Shown one piece after another: positions 1 to 12,000 of a stretch of 60,000 bases of DNA; the stretch's first letter is position 1; the number at the start of each line of letters is the position of its first letter. A program made the position numbers and the translations under genes. Source of the stretch: Bolinopsis microptera (taxonomy: Eukaryota; Ctenophora; Tentaculata; Lobata; Bolinopsidae); assembly GCF_026151205.1 (NCBI RefSeq), contig NC_087084.1, positions 7,181,394 through 7,241,393 of the forward strand, given 5' to 3'. Under the pieces are notes generated by a model. It saw only the letters and a list, made by a program, of their open reading frames with translations. It did not search any database and had not been told where the DNA came from.

Positions 1-1014
1 AGGCAAGAAATACTAACAAAGCAATCAAAGATTTTAAGGTTAGGGGTCATTATATTCCATATTTTCGTTGACCTCGTGTTATGGTTGTCTGGGGGATCCG
101 GTTTATTGATAATAAGCATTGGTTTCCTGGAAGAACGAGAATACTCTTCATACATAGACATAAGAGTAGACAACTTCATGATCTTGAATAATTCTATGTA
201 GCTATGGTAAGTATAAAGATTTTGTACAGTGAGTATCTCGTTGTTTTTAAACAGAGGTTTAGTGTGCTCTTTTTTATAAAATTTACTATCAAGTTTCTGG
301 TCAGTAAATGGTTTGGTTCGAACACACGTTTTGAATTTATCCAGGTAGGCTGCTCTATCACCAAACAAGACCCTCAGACAGTACTTCTGTGCAGTGAATA
401 TTGAGCTTATACGATTTTTAGCTGCCCCACCCCATGCTGATATGCAGTACGACAGATGGGATTCAAAAAGAGTGTAGTATAACTGTCTGTGGAGAAATTC
501 TGGGAGGGAGCAGCGTAGACGACACAGAGTTGAGGTGGCATGGTTAAGCTTTCGTTTTAGAGCTATTATATGTTCTTCCCATGTTAGATTTTCGTCAATG
601 ACGACTCCTAAAAATCTAGCTGACGTTACTCTTTTAATGGGGTAGTTGTCTATATTCATTATGAATTCTTCTTCAACGTTTGCTTCAGTACGTGACTTAG
701 GTCTAAAGTGAATGTAGCAGCATTTTGACATGTTTATGCGAAGCTTGTTAGCCCGCATGTATGTTTGAAGGTTTGAAAGTAGGGCGTTGCTGCGTTCATA
801 TGCTTCTTGTGCAGTTTTACCAATAACAAAAATGTTGGTGTCATCCGCAAAGGTAACAAACGATCCCAAGCTAGAGCTATTAGAGATATCATTTATGTAA
901 AGTAGGAATAAAAGGGGTCCGAGAATTGACCCCTGGGGAACCCCAAATTTTATTGGAAGTAGGTCAGACTTTTCTCCTACAACATCAGTGTACTGAAATC
1001 GATTAGTTAGGTAG
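1..1014 (-). mobile_element. Non-LTR retrotransposon reverse transcriptase, C-terminal part (runs off window start)
   Basis: The minus strand is open from 1014 to the window edge. It encodes the palm and C-terminal part of a LINE reverse transcriptase: [20 protein letters not shown], then the catalytic FADD box, the RFLGVVIDENLTWEEHI block, and the tail with ESHLSYCISAWG, FTAQKYCLRVLFGD and KKEHTKPLF. These blocks define the RT C-terminal domain of CR1/Jockey-type LINEs. The same tail, clearly of the same family, recurs at 58135-58983. This half is uninterrupted and looks young. The other half lies at 2701-3600, beyond a DNA-transposon insertion at 1023-2692. The 3' end lies outside the window. 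Confidence 0.9.
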
Positions 1015-1022
1015 CTCTTGAT

Positions 1023-2692
1023 CCCAGGTCAAGATCCTTAACTATCTAGCCATCTCCAAGCCGACCAATCACACAAGATTGCCCAGTTTGATGTATCAAA
1101 CTTTTGTTTTTATTAGTTCCATACGACCAATAATTGGTCGTTCACACGCAAATAATTTCCAATTAGCAAATAAATAGTTTTTCTGCCGCGCTAGTTTTTT
1201 ATGGTCGTATGGCGACTGAACGACCATATTTTAACTATCTAGCAAGTGCCGCGCTAGTTTTTTTTGGTCGTATGGCGACTGAACGACCATATTTTAAATT
1301 TGGCGCCAAATCTAGCTAGTTAAAATTGGTCGCCCGATTTGACCAAATTTACTATATAAATCCGCGATTCTGTAAAAACAAGTTCAGTTGTCATGGTGAC
1401 GACCAAAACTGGGACAAACAATCCCTCTCCAGCTATAGTGTCTGGTGAATGGTGATAATATAAAGCGGTATTTTAAACTTTAGCATTCAAAATTGTATGG
1501 ATTCAAGTTGGTTCCTTTAGTCTAGATTCATTTAGAAAATTCTCTAAGTTCGAGTGGTACAGTATTATTAGGGTTTGGCTTAAGGAAGCTTCACATCCGA
1601 GACCGATTTTCACAAATCAATTTAATATTGTAGCTACAGCTGTCATTATCCTTTACCATAATTACCTTTTAATTCCCAGGATGTGCTCATGAAATCATCT
1701 TGAACAGTGCAAGTGGGAGGGAGGTGAGTCCAGCCACATAAGGGAACTCATATGTTCTAGGTGAAGTAAGCTTTGCATCCTAGAATCATCTAAGACTACA
1801 GTGCTAGTGTAAACACCAACAGTACTTTATAAATGCATTTTCAATTTGCTTGCTCCCGCAATGTATTACAACTCACCATTCGGTTTCACAGTTGTTACAT
1901 TTCGCCCGGACGTTGTAGCATCAACAATTAATATCGTTTGCTTACAAGCGACATGTCTAAAGCAAGCTTCAGATTCAAAAGTCGCACACAAATTCTCAAC
2001 ATAATGCCGAAGTCACTTCAAGAGTGACGTATCATGCAGTATACTGATGTACCAAAACGTGGCCCTCAGTCGATTTAACGAGTTGTAAGGCGCACATGTA
2101 TACATGGTGGTGGCCTATATAAACTGCTTGAAAAATATATCCTTGCGTTTCAAATAAATCAAAGAATTATCAGAAATTTTTTATCTAATTTCAAAATTTA
2201 CAATTTCATACTCATCTGGTAATTATTTCAATGAATACACTAAGCACTGTTATACTCTAGATGATTCTAGGATACGAAGCTTGCTCCCCTGCACGTGGCT
2301 AGACTCACCTCCCTCCCGGATCCCTCTGGAGAAACTAATAATACTGACACTTAACCATCGGTATCATATGACATATCACTTACTGTGCCAGTTTATCAAA
2401 CGCACTCACTGCCTAGTGCCTAGTAATAAGTTTCTGAATGTAATAATGTACCATTAGTCGTGAAACTGAAGAGATGTCGTCTCATTTCACGACTACTCAA
2501 TTAACTTGAAGTTTAATTGTTTAACTGATATCACTCTCACGAGGCTGAGCCAGCCGAAGGCTGGCGAGGCCGAGATTGAGAATGACTTCACTCTAACGAG
2601 GCCGAGCCAGCCGAAGGCTGGCGAGGCCGAGTGTGTAAAAACGACCATCAAAAACGCCATAGGCGACCATTTCAAACTAATCTTGACCTGGG
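1023..2692. mobile_element. 1.67-kb non-autonomous TIR element with 8-bp target duplication, inserted in a LINE
   Basis: The element begins CCCAGGTCAAGAT (1023-1035) and ends with the exact reverse complement ATCTTGACCTGGG (2680-2692). It is flanked by the direct repeat CTCTTGAT (1015-1022 and 2693-2700). Removing the element and one flank copy rejoins the interrupted reverse-transcriptase frame exactly, which proves the borders. Eight-base duplications are typical of hAT-like and some other cut-and-paste families. No transposase ORF is visible. Inside are two copies of a segment with GGTCGTATGGCGACTGAACG (about 1195-1310), two copies of a GC-rich segment containing GCCAGCCGAAGGCTGGCGAG (about 2540-2630), and a separate inverted repeat (1715-2316). 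Confidence 0.88.
1715..2316. repeat. Imperfect long inverted repeat nested inside the 1023-2692 element
   Basis: A left arm at about 1715-1815, starting GGGAGGGAGGTGAGT, pairs with a right arm at about 2228-2316, ending ACTCACCTCCCTCCC. The shared core includes CCTAGAATCATCTA. About 400 bases separate the arms. No target duplication was found at the arm ends, so it may be an internal foldback or an older nested MITE. Confidence 0.7.
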
Positions 2693-2700
2693 CTCTTGAT

Positions 2701-3600
2701 CAGATCGTTTGCCACGCCACGGATGCCATACCTTTCTAGTTTGGTAAGTAATGTTGAGTGATCTATAGTATCGAAAGCTTTGCTGAGGTCGATGAATATG
2801 CCTAACACATGGTGCTTCAATTTGATGTGCTTAGATATGAGGTCAACAGAGTAGTTTACTGCATGGGAGGTGGAGTGCGATTGCCTGAAACCAAACTGAG
2901 TCTTAGATATTATTCCCTGTGAGCTGACTAACGAATAAATCCTAGAATATATGATTTTCTCAAATATTTTGCCAAATATGGACAAGGTGGATATAGGACG
3001 GTAGTTTTCTATTTCTTCTGGATTACCTTTTTTGAAGACGGGTGTGATTCTGCCAGTCTTAAGTATATCAGGGAATATACCATTTGACATCAGCTTGTTT
3101 AAGTATCTGCTGACAATTGGTGCAATAACGTGGGACGAAGTTTTGATAACGGTTATGGGAATATCACTGGCCTTTCCATTTTCAAATTCTTTGATTATTC
3201 TTAAAACCTCCTCAGGACTGCTGTCCTCTCACATAATAGATCGAGAGTTACTAGGGCTAAGGAAGTCATGGAATGTTTTCATGGGGAGAATTGGAATACC
3301 AGAGGACAAGTCAGTTGTGATAGTTGGGAGCAATTGATACGAACCAGGAATTAAAACCATTGGCAATTGCTCTCCGGTTCAAGATTCTTTCATTATTAAT
3401 GATGAAAGGTGGTTTGGTTGTTTTCCTTCTTTTGCCCCTAAGCTCATTTATTATCTGCCAAGTTTTCTTACTGCTTTCAATGTTTTTATAGATTTCGTTA
3501 CAGTAATAGGAGCGTTTGTATAGTAGTGTTGAAAGTATTAAAAATCTAGAGTGAATATTCACTTTAGAAACTAGAAATAACTCATTTCGACCAAAAACTT
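2701..3600 (-). mobile_element. Non-LTR reverse transcriptase, N-terminal half (degenerate)
   Basis: This is the upstream half of the same LINE as 1-1014, read on the minus strand. Visible blocks are [19 protein letters not shown], the FGFRQSHST box, and [18 protein letters not shown] with the first catalytic aspartate region. An upstream linker (RSYYCNEIYK, KKTWQIINELRGK) is present in another frame. At least one frameshift near 3310-3325 and an in-frame stop near 3235 break it, so this copy is dead. Homology fades near 3600, probably the 5' truncation point usual for LINE insertions. No endonuclease domain is present. Confidence 0.85.
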
Positions 3601-3769
3601 ACAAGTTGTTGGAAAGCTTATAGTCGCATCTTTTTGAACACCAGCAAAGTTCATTCTGCACACCTCATCGAAGTAGTCTTGTTAAACCTCAGTGAACACA
3701 TATTTCGGCGAAAAACTATTTGAATGTCACATCAGTTCTTTAGTTGTACTTCGGTTTTGAAGGTTCTTT

Positions 3770-4356
3770 CAGGAGGTGACCGGGATTCCCGGTTCCGGGA
3801 ATCCCGGTACCGGGATTGGCAATTTTGAGCTATCCCGGTCCCGGTCCCGGTCCCGGTCAAATGCTGATTTATTTATTTATGATCCCGGTCCCAGTCCCGG
3901 TCCCGGTTAATTCGGGATTCTTGGTCCCGGTCCCGGTCCCGGTCAATCACTCCAATTTGCCGGGATTTTGACCGGGATCTTTTACATAATTTCATTCACT
4001 GTGATTTTAAGTTTTTCCTTTCATTCATTGTGAATTTCATCTTCCTCTAAACATCCTCTGAGCCAAATACAACAATGTTTAAAATTGCTAAACAAGTTTG
4101 AGTAATAAATTATGATCATGAATTAACCAGTAATCGACCGCAATTCCTGGTACCGAGAATCCCGGTACCGGGATTGGCAATTTTGAGCTATCCCAGTCCC
4201 GGTCCCGGTCAAGTCACATTTTTCATCCCAGTCCCGGTCCCGGTCCCGGTAAATTGATAATCTCAGATAATCTCAGTCCCGGTTCCGGTCAAGTCACATT
4301 TTGTATCCCGGTCCCGGTCCCGGTCAGGCCTGAAATCATGTCCCGGTCACCTCCTG
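3770..4356. mobile_element. hAT-like MITE with internal CCCGGT arrays
   Basis: The terminal inverted repeats are CAGGAGGTGACCGGGA at 3770-3785 and its exact complement at 4341-4356. Both sides carry the 8-bp direct repeat GGTTCTTT (3762-3769, 4357-4364). CA..TG ends, 8-bp duplication, 587-bp length and no ORF point to a non-autonomous hAT-type element. The interior holds four or more clusters of tandem (T)CCCGGT hexamers in two similar halves (3786-3960 and 4150-4340). Each half is introduced by a segment containing GGCAATTTTGAGCTATCCC. Confidence 0.9.
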
Positions 4357-4364
4357 GGTTCTTT

Positions 4365-5106
4365 GCTATATTATCCTTGTTTAAATCTATTATGCCATAT
4401 GATTAATAATGAGTATGAATATTTGGGGGTTTCCAATGTTGAAAAATGGTGAAATGGTACGATTTGAAAACTCGATTCACCATAAAAATCTTTCGCCATT
4501 TTTCCCCATTTTTCACGATTTGAATGTTTTGTTTCGAAATATCAAATTGAAATATTAAATGTGTATTCTGGTACTATACGACATACTGAGAGCTCAGTTG
4601 TTTCGATGTACCTTAATCGCTATGATCACCAAAAGTTACTACTTTTGATGACCTTACTCGCCATGATCACCAAAAGTTACTACTTTTGATGTACTTATGT
4701 TGTAGGGTCATTTTGGCATTTTCCAAAATAACTATTTTGATCATAATCTAACCCTTTATTACAACAATGAATAGAAAGGACCGAAAAGAAGGAAGTGGAG
4801 AGAGGAGAATACAGAGATAAGACGAAGGGACGCGCAGAGGAGATCGCGAGAAGTGGAGCCCTAATGGCAAGGAACTCGTTGGACGGTTTAGATTCTTATA
4901 TAGATTGGCGTTGGGTTTTATATCTTAAGTTTATATGCATGACAGTATTAGTCCAGTATTTAAGGGTAGTATTTTAGGGCATATATTTTTGTACGACATT
5001 TAGTACAGCAGGGTAGTGCAGAGAGTTTAGTTTAACACCTCTGTTTTAGTTACAAGGAGGATAGTTAAAGATATTGTTAAGAGCAGAGAGTTTTAGGGAA
5101 ACAGAA
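4365..5106. other. Unassigned AT-rich sequence with a 40-bp tandem duplication
   Basis: No gene is recognisable. Positions 4611-4650 and 4652-4691 are near-identical 40-bp copies. Each contains the hairpin CAAAAGTTACTACTTTTG. Confidence 0.6.
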
Positions 5107-5279
5107 AGTTTATTTTAACATCTCTGTTTTGGTTATCAGAGAGTTCAATTTTACACCTCTGTTTTGGCTATAGCAGGAGAGTTAAGGAAATATTTAGCAC
5201 ATAGAGTTTTGGACGAGCAGAGAGTTTATTTTAACATCTCTGTTTTGGTTATCAGAGAGTTCAATTTTACACCTCTGTT
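5107..5279. repeat. Duplicated 57-bp unit in an AT-rich repeat block
   Basis: Positions 5107-5163 and 5223-5279 are identical over 57 bases and contain ACATCTCTGTTTTGGTTATC. Looser copies of ACACCTCTGTTTTAG extend upstream to about 5018. This looks like a small degenerate tandem array; no function is implied. Confidence 0.75.
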
Positions 5280-6543
5280 ATGATTATTGGAAGGATTGTT
5301 TAGGAAATTGTTTATAGATTGCTCGGAAGAGTGGGAGATTGTTAATACTTTCTGGGAAGTAATGATAATTGAAAAGTTCTTAAAACGAACAATGATTACT
5401 TTTTGATCGTGACACATACTGTTGATCAATCATAAGTTTCTTGTCAGGGGGTTTTAGACTCATGGAACGTCGTAGAATGTCTTTAATGATATATGAGGTA
5501 TTATGTAGTCGAAGGGAAAGGAGAGTATAGTTTTTTAATGTTTTCATTCGACGTTCAATAAAAATGGCTTTCTTAATGTTAGATTGTATATAGATTTCTA
5601 TTTTTTGGACATAGGATTTATTCGCTCTGGAGTAAGGCTCTACATATATAGGTTTTCAGCAGGTTTCCTCCTTGTACGCAGAGGTTATTTTGAGCGGCTG
5701 CCAACATTGTAAGGATAGTCATTGTTTGCATTTCTATACAATGTGTAGTTTGGCAAATACAACAGCTTCATGCTGTGAAAGGACCTCCAATTTTCCCGTG
5801 TGCAAAACTTCGCACAGTTCTCCAGAGGCGTTACTGAAGCTTGTTGCCGTCACTAACTTAAAGAGTGCGAAGTAATCTTCATCTTCGGGTTGAACCTGAA
5901 ATCGCTCTAATCATCAATTTTTGATAATGTTGGGTGCTTGCCTTTTTTAACCAGTACTGGTTTATTTGGGTAAGGTCGTACTTTAAACGTTATGTTCTTC
6001 CTTAGTTCTCTATTATTTCATGAATTGTTCTCCTGTATCTCCAATCGTGTATGTCCATCCAACGTGAAAAAGGACAAAGAGTGTAACCTCTCGACAGCGA
6101 GATCGGGTCTCCTTCAGCAATTTTACAAGACAACAGAAATGATTCACAATGGCACGGTTGCCAAGTTCCTATTTTTGGATGTGATTTCGTGCAGCTGTAC
6201 GCAAGTGATTAGCTAGGGTTTTTAGCCATATGCCATACTCAAACGAAACTCAGGCCAGAAAAATTGTCTCCACAATTCGGTTTATCGTGGCTATGCGCTC
6301 TATTACCAAATGATCGGCCTTGAACTTTTTTCATCTTTTACACGACCCTCCCAAAACCTGTCGGAACTGCTGGGTGCTCCAGGACTCCTGTCACTTGTCT
6401 TTCTGAGGACGCTGAGTCACAACTCGTTGTTTCTCACAGTCATGAAGGTGTAAGGTTGCAGTACTTTGCAGACAGAATAACGGGGGAGTCGAACTGAAGG
6501 CATCTCCACAAAGCACAACGTCTACACATCAGCTTCTGTTTAC
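5280..6543. other. Stretch without a recognisable gene
   Basis: Short open frames exist here, such as a 67-codon frame at 5672-5875. None has a recognisable domain, splice context or repeat family. I see nothing I can support. Confidence 0.4.
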
Positions 6544-6798
6544 TCAGACGGTCGCATATTCCCTCTTCCGGTCCGGGTTACAGTTGTATATCACTTGAAA
6601 TAGCCACGTTTTAATATGTTTATCAAAAGTTGGCCTGGACAAGGTTGGTAGTTCCATTAGGTTCCAGAAGGTGTGCATGCTTTGAAACCGTATTCCACTA
6701 TTATAAGAGCACATGAAGTTTTTTACATTTATAGGGATGCCGATTTGATGGGACCAGAGAACAGGTTGAGTCGATCTCCATAAAGTGCACAAGAGCAA
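6544..6798 (-). pseudogene. Possible decayed LINE reverse-transcriptase tail
   Basis: An 84-codon minus-strand frame has the spacing of a LINE C-terminal tail: an arginine-phenylalanine step, WNLMELPTLS, then FDKHIKTWLFQ near the end. This resembles the final block of the full element at 54530-56338 ([15 protein letters not shown]). There is no catalytic motif and no neighbouring domain, so this is a weak similarity by eye. It could equally be a chance frame. Confidence 0.25.
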
Positions 6799-7797
6799 AG
6801 TAATCTATTGACACGCCATTCACAAACCTGGGTTTAAAGCACGAGATTTGGCCTCCACATTTTATTCTGTTAGAAAGCAGTCCATCACTTGGGGCAAGTC
6901 AAAAATACTTAGTATCAGTTGCATCAGTTTGGTTCTGGTCTCCTCCGCGGACAGAGCCGCACAGAGATTCATTTTCCAGTCAGCTGTTCAATATACGCAA
7001 AATCTTCTCTGACCTCTTGCGGACGGTTTGCAGAACTAGAGCACATTCTCAGCGATTTGTGCCTGGCCCAAAAAAAAAAATGAAGTCTCATCTCGAATCT
7101 GGTTCGATCAGTGTTTGGGTCCGCGTCGTCTTTCAACATTATTTGTTTCTTCTTCAGCGTTTCGAATCTGATTGTTTTTGCAAAGCAAAAGATTGGGATC
7201 AAAAATCATCATCTGCAAAATGATCAGGAGCACACCCTTGTAGTTCGTTTAACATCTTCGGCCGGCCTTCTTTGTCTAGTCTCCATTGCAAGAATAGTTT
7301 TTTTCATTTTCTCTGGTCAGGCACCTTGTAAAACCTCACAAAATTGCGACATACTATTCTGAGCCCATTTTGAAACGAGCTCTTTCTACCTGTGCATGGC
7401 TGTTAGTGCAATCTCCTTCGCCGCAGTGGACCATCGCTTTTACAATTGTATCACTGGTGAACAAATTTTTATTTAGCTATACTTACCTACGTTAATTGCT
7501 TACAATTTTATATTGTATAAAACCAATTATTACGTGTTGTGGTTGATAATGCTGATTTATACACTTTCTGATCGGATTTAGTTGTGCAGGAGACACCATT
7601 TGTCTAGTTCGGTTACCAAATGTCAATCCAATTTACGATTGATAGCCTTTCGAAACTGGCTCATGAGCATTATGAAGAGTTGCTCACTAACGGTACTAAT
7701 TAAACTAACCAGAGGTTTAACATTTTTATCGTCTATTTCCCTTAGAAGGGGAGAAACCACTTCTTATTTCTTTTTGTGACCTGAAATTCCTACAGCA

Positions 7798-8462
7798 ATG
7801 TTTTCAAGCAATCAGGAGGTACCATCAGAGGACAGCTTCGAAGGGTTGACTAGTGGTGACGAAAGTGATGAAGAAACTTTACGCTGTATTAACGACGATG
7901 AAATTTATCAGGACATACGGTTTTGACCAAAGGCTACTGTGAAGTGACACTAGAGCGATGACGAGCCTAGCACGAGGGGATACAATGACGGATACGATAC
8001 GGACGATGATAATATATCTGCAGTAGCTGAACGAAACGATTGTGTTCCGAGGACAGAGCTTGAGGAGGCTTATTGGTGTAAATGTAGCAACTGTGTAACC
8101 ATGGGGTTTGAGATTGAATGCTACTGTTGCCGAGAAAGCTCCCTTATTGTTGACTCCGTGTTGAAGGAGACGGACAAATGTGTGACAGAAATGAATGTGT
8201 TTAGAAAGATGATAGAAGACACTGAGGTCTTGGAAGTTCAGTCATTTGGTCAGCAGGGAGTTTGCCGACGATATGGAATGGCAAAAATTAAACCAGAAAG
8301 CCTGAGACACATTGCTTACGAACTTTTTTGCAAATTTGCTTGTCTTAGGATTATCGGAAAGGGTCGGAGATATGCTCTCCATCATGTGTTGTGACGAGGA
8401 TAAGAGAACATACCCTTCACCAGACGGTCATATGCTGATTTTCAGGCAAGGTGTAATAAACC
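7798..8462 (+). pseudogene. Broken ORF with a P2X7 C-terminal 'ballast'-like domain
   Basis: A frame opens at ATG 7798 with an acidic N-terminus (SGDESDEE), then meets stops at 7924, 7945 and 7951. It is open again in the same frame from 7954 to the stop at 8392. The second part carries WCKCSNC, ECYCCRESS, a later conserved cysteine, and RHIAYELFCKF...IIGKGRRYALHHVL. Proline and phenylalanine codons of a continuing block follow in other frames to about 8460. Order and spacing match the cysteine-rich intracellular domain of P2X7 (WC-C-C, CC.E, then the R.VAYRQ-like and LPSCVV-like blocks), which occurs as stand-alone or repeated genes in many invertebrates. No P2X channel portion is nearby. 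Three stops, no introns and AT-rich flanks suggest a pseudogene or a retrocopy. Confidence 0.6.
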
Positions 8463-9067
8463 ACTAGGGTTTAGGATGAGCAATGTCAGTATTTACGGAA
8501 TTATAATTTTACAGTGTTTATAGTTCGCTTCATCGAACTTGTCACCTCTGCAAATTTTCTTTATTTTTTACTTCAGCACAGTTTCAAAGAAGTACGAAAT
8601 AAGGACGGTTAACTAAAACGAGGATACAGGCAAAAATATACATCGTTAGGGTATGAGGGCCACAATGCATTATGAATTGATTATAAACTTAATAATAGTG
8701 AAACCGGCAAATGACTTAAGTTTTTAATGCAGGAGAATTCATATTGCTGACCTTGCTGTACGGCAAGGACGGAACCGAGGGGTTCCGTTTCGGCCCCTTC
8801 ACACTTTGTTTCTGTCTGGTGTAATATACCGTTACAATAATGACTTCAAGATTAAGAGTATTTAAAATTTAAACGAACTTGGAATCTGAAAATGCTAAAA
8901 ATAGTTAATAAGCAGGCCACAAATCCATATCGAAGACTACAGTAACACGTAGACTAATTGTAGGCAGTTAGAAAGCGGGAGACACTTGACGTTTCGATGA
9001 TTAGGTAAGCAAGCGATATCTAGGTAATTGTGTGCTAGAAGTTCGTTGTTTGATGTAATTATCTTAG
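8463..9067. other. Stretch without a recognised gene; may hide the first EFHC exon
   Basis: The EFHC gene downstream needs at least one 5' exon with a start codon. I could not identify one here. An open segment bounded by AG and GT exists near 8732-8817 but does not match the family's N-terminus. Confidence 0.4.
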
Positions 9068-12000
9068 GAGACCATTCTCCGGACAGAAGATCCCTCCCAA
9101 GTCTAAGATAGTCCCCAACGGAGCCGGACAGCCAGCCCCCTCCTGGGTGGTTCACGACCGGCAGGTTCTTCGTTTCAGTGCTTTCTTCCAGGAGGCAGTG
9201 CACGAGAAGAGGGAGGAGAAGTACAGGATCAGAAAGTGAGTTTTTGTGTAATCGTAAATTTAGTGTTTTCGTGTTTCTCTTGGGTAGTAAGGTGATAGAA
9301 TAATGACGAACTCTTTACTTAAAATTCGGCAAATTTATTATTCAAAAAAAGTAATTTGTATTTATCTAAGAATTATGTACAGCCACATAAAATCAACACC
9401 TCACCCTAGTTGCACGATACTCTACTACCTGGAAGACGACAGTATCCAAGTCAACGAAGCCCGTCAGGAAAACAGCGGTATTCCTCAAGGAACGCTGATA
9501 CGCCGACACCGCATCTCCCAGCCACCACCAAACGACGATCAGTTCTACACAGTGGAGGCGTTTAATGTTGGCAACGCGGTTACTCTTTACGGCAGAAACT
9601 TCACCATCAAGGTACTTTAGTCTGAAACTGGTGTTTTGATACATGCTGGATAGGCCACATTTTTGTGGCTCCTAAAATGATCAATATTTGTTTGAAATAT
9701 CAATCTGTTCTTTGGTTCATAGTTCATTCTTCGGTTCATAGTTCATACACTGTATATATTAACACACTTCATCCCACAGGACTGTGACGAGTTCACCCGT
9801 AACTTCCTAACTAAAACAGGAGCTAAAGTACCGGTGGCAATGTCCACTGAACCTGCTGATCCTTACTTTGTACACAGGAAGAACCAAGCTGCCACCATGC
9901 AGCCTCATAGGCCTTACGAGAAGTGTGATACACTCAAACAGGTTAAGAAAACTTCCTCTTCCATTATCTGTGCTTTTTCCCGTTTAGTATTCCTTTCTCT
10001 TTTTAAATCATCCGCCCTGTTTGTTTTGTTTTTGGAAATATCATGTACTTTTCAGCTTTGATTATCTGAAAGTCAGAATGAAAAAAATTAAAAATAATCA
10101 TAACATTAAAAATTAAGTTGCACTAATATTGCACTAAAGTTGCACTGATATTGCACTAATATTGCACTAAAGTTGCACTAATATTGCATCGCTGTTGTAT
10201 AACATTTCCACTTTCCAGTTCCTGGACAACGACAGAAAAGTACTGCGATTCTACTGCATCTGGGATAACTCTAGCGAGATGTTCGGAGATGTTAGGGAAC
10301 TTGTCCTCCACTACTTCCTGGCTGATGATACTATCGAGATACGCGAGGTGATCAGAGCTAACTCCGGCAGGGACGCCGCTCCTAAGTTCTTGAGGAGGAG
10401 TAAGGTTCCTAAGGTAAGAGTGACGAGGAAATTGGGCTGTTACACTATTTGCTCGACTTTTAGTTGATGGGATATTGTCGATACCAACTTATATATGAGT
10501 TGTATTTTCTATATGAATGCCCATTGCCCTATCGAGAAGAACAATGTGCATCATGTGCCTTTATCATGTGCCTTTATGCTGTTTATAATAATAACTGTTT
10601 GCACGTGCAGGAAGTAGGCGCGCTGCACAAGCCCGGTGAAATAACAGAGCGAACAATCCTGAACGTATTCGGCCCCATGGGACACGGAGGACGATACATC
10701 CTGGACTCTCTAAAAACAGGAGCTGTGGACAAGTCCTGTTACACTGATGCTGATCTGACTATTGGAGCTAAGGTTAACGTGTGGGGCAGGGAGGTGACGG
10801 TCTGTGATATGGACGAGTTCACTGCTCACCATTACGCCTCTAAGTTCTCCGTTGGTGAGTTTATTTAAATTTATGTTGAGATTGTAGTTTTTAATTAAGG
10901 GAGTTGTTCATTGTTTTTCGGATGTTGACATTGTAAATATTAAGAATTAAGATATGTACATTATCTGATTTCTCTCAAGTCCTCTTTCGCTCATTTTTCC
11001 CTTAATGAAGTGACCGCATAAAACTGTCTAGTGTATATTTTCGTTTAAATTAAAAACGACCCATCTCTCTCACAGCAAAGAACACCCCAATCCACTACAA
11101 ACAGACGGAAGCTGCTAAGATTGAACGTGAGATTCCACCTTACAATGGCTGGGGATCCGAAGAGGACTCCAGAGCTAACTGCCTGAAACTCATCGCTCAA
11201 GCTCCTAAACGAGACTTCATCAAATTCATGAAGAAAGACAGGTGGGTCACTGCAGATATTTCAACTTAAGGGGGCCGGGGGGGGTCTTCATCAAATTCAT
11301 GAAGAAAGACAGGTGGGTTGCTGCTGATATTTCAACTTTAAACTGATTATGATGTAAACAATAAGTATATTTAAATATTGATTTAACATGCATGTTGAGA
11401 AACTGTATTTCAATAATCTGGTTAATGTGCATATAAAGTGAGTAAATAAGAATCCAAATAAGGACACGTTCAAAAAAAGGTGGCACTAGAGATTAATTTT
11501 TTAAAATGCGTATTAAAAATAGTCATTGTTCTTTGTTGGTTGATATATCTATCTATACCTTTAGAAATTCGATTAAATTTCATGATCCTGAAATCACGGA
11601 GTCTCTAGTGCTTATATCACAGGAGTTATCGTTATTTGTGTGCCAATGATTCAAATATCACACAATTAGAAATGCAAGATGAATCAACACTAGATAATCT
11701 GAAAAGTACTATTCACAAAGACGCCAAAATTGATATGGTGATTATAATGCATGTATGGAATGGAATGTCTTATCTGAAATTGTTATTGGTGCCAAAATGA
11801 TTCAAAAATCACAACTTAAACGTTGGAAATGAGCCTATTTTGAACAGTGATTATTGAATCATCTTACGTTTTTATTGGCTTTCTATCATTTTTTAGGGTA
11901 CAAAATAGTATTAAATAGTATTAAAACCAGTTAATATGATTCAAGAATCACATTTTCGTTAAAGGTGCGCTATTAAGTCACACTATAGTAAGCCTTAAAT

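Noticed and set aside
6969-7202. 77-codon minus-strand ORF with RFETLKKKQIML
   Set aside because: Considered as a transposase relic, but no family motif could be confirmed and an A-run makes the frame unreliable.
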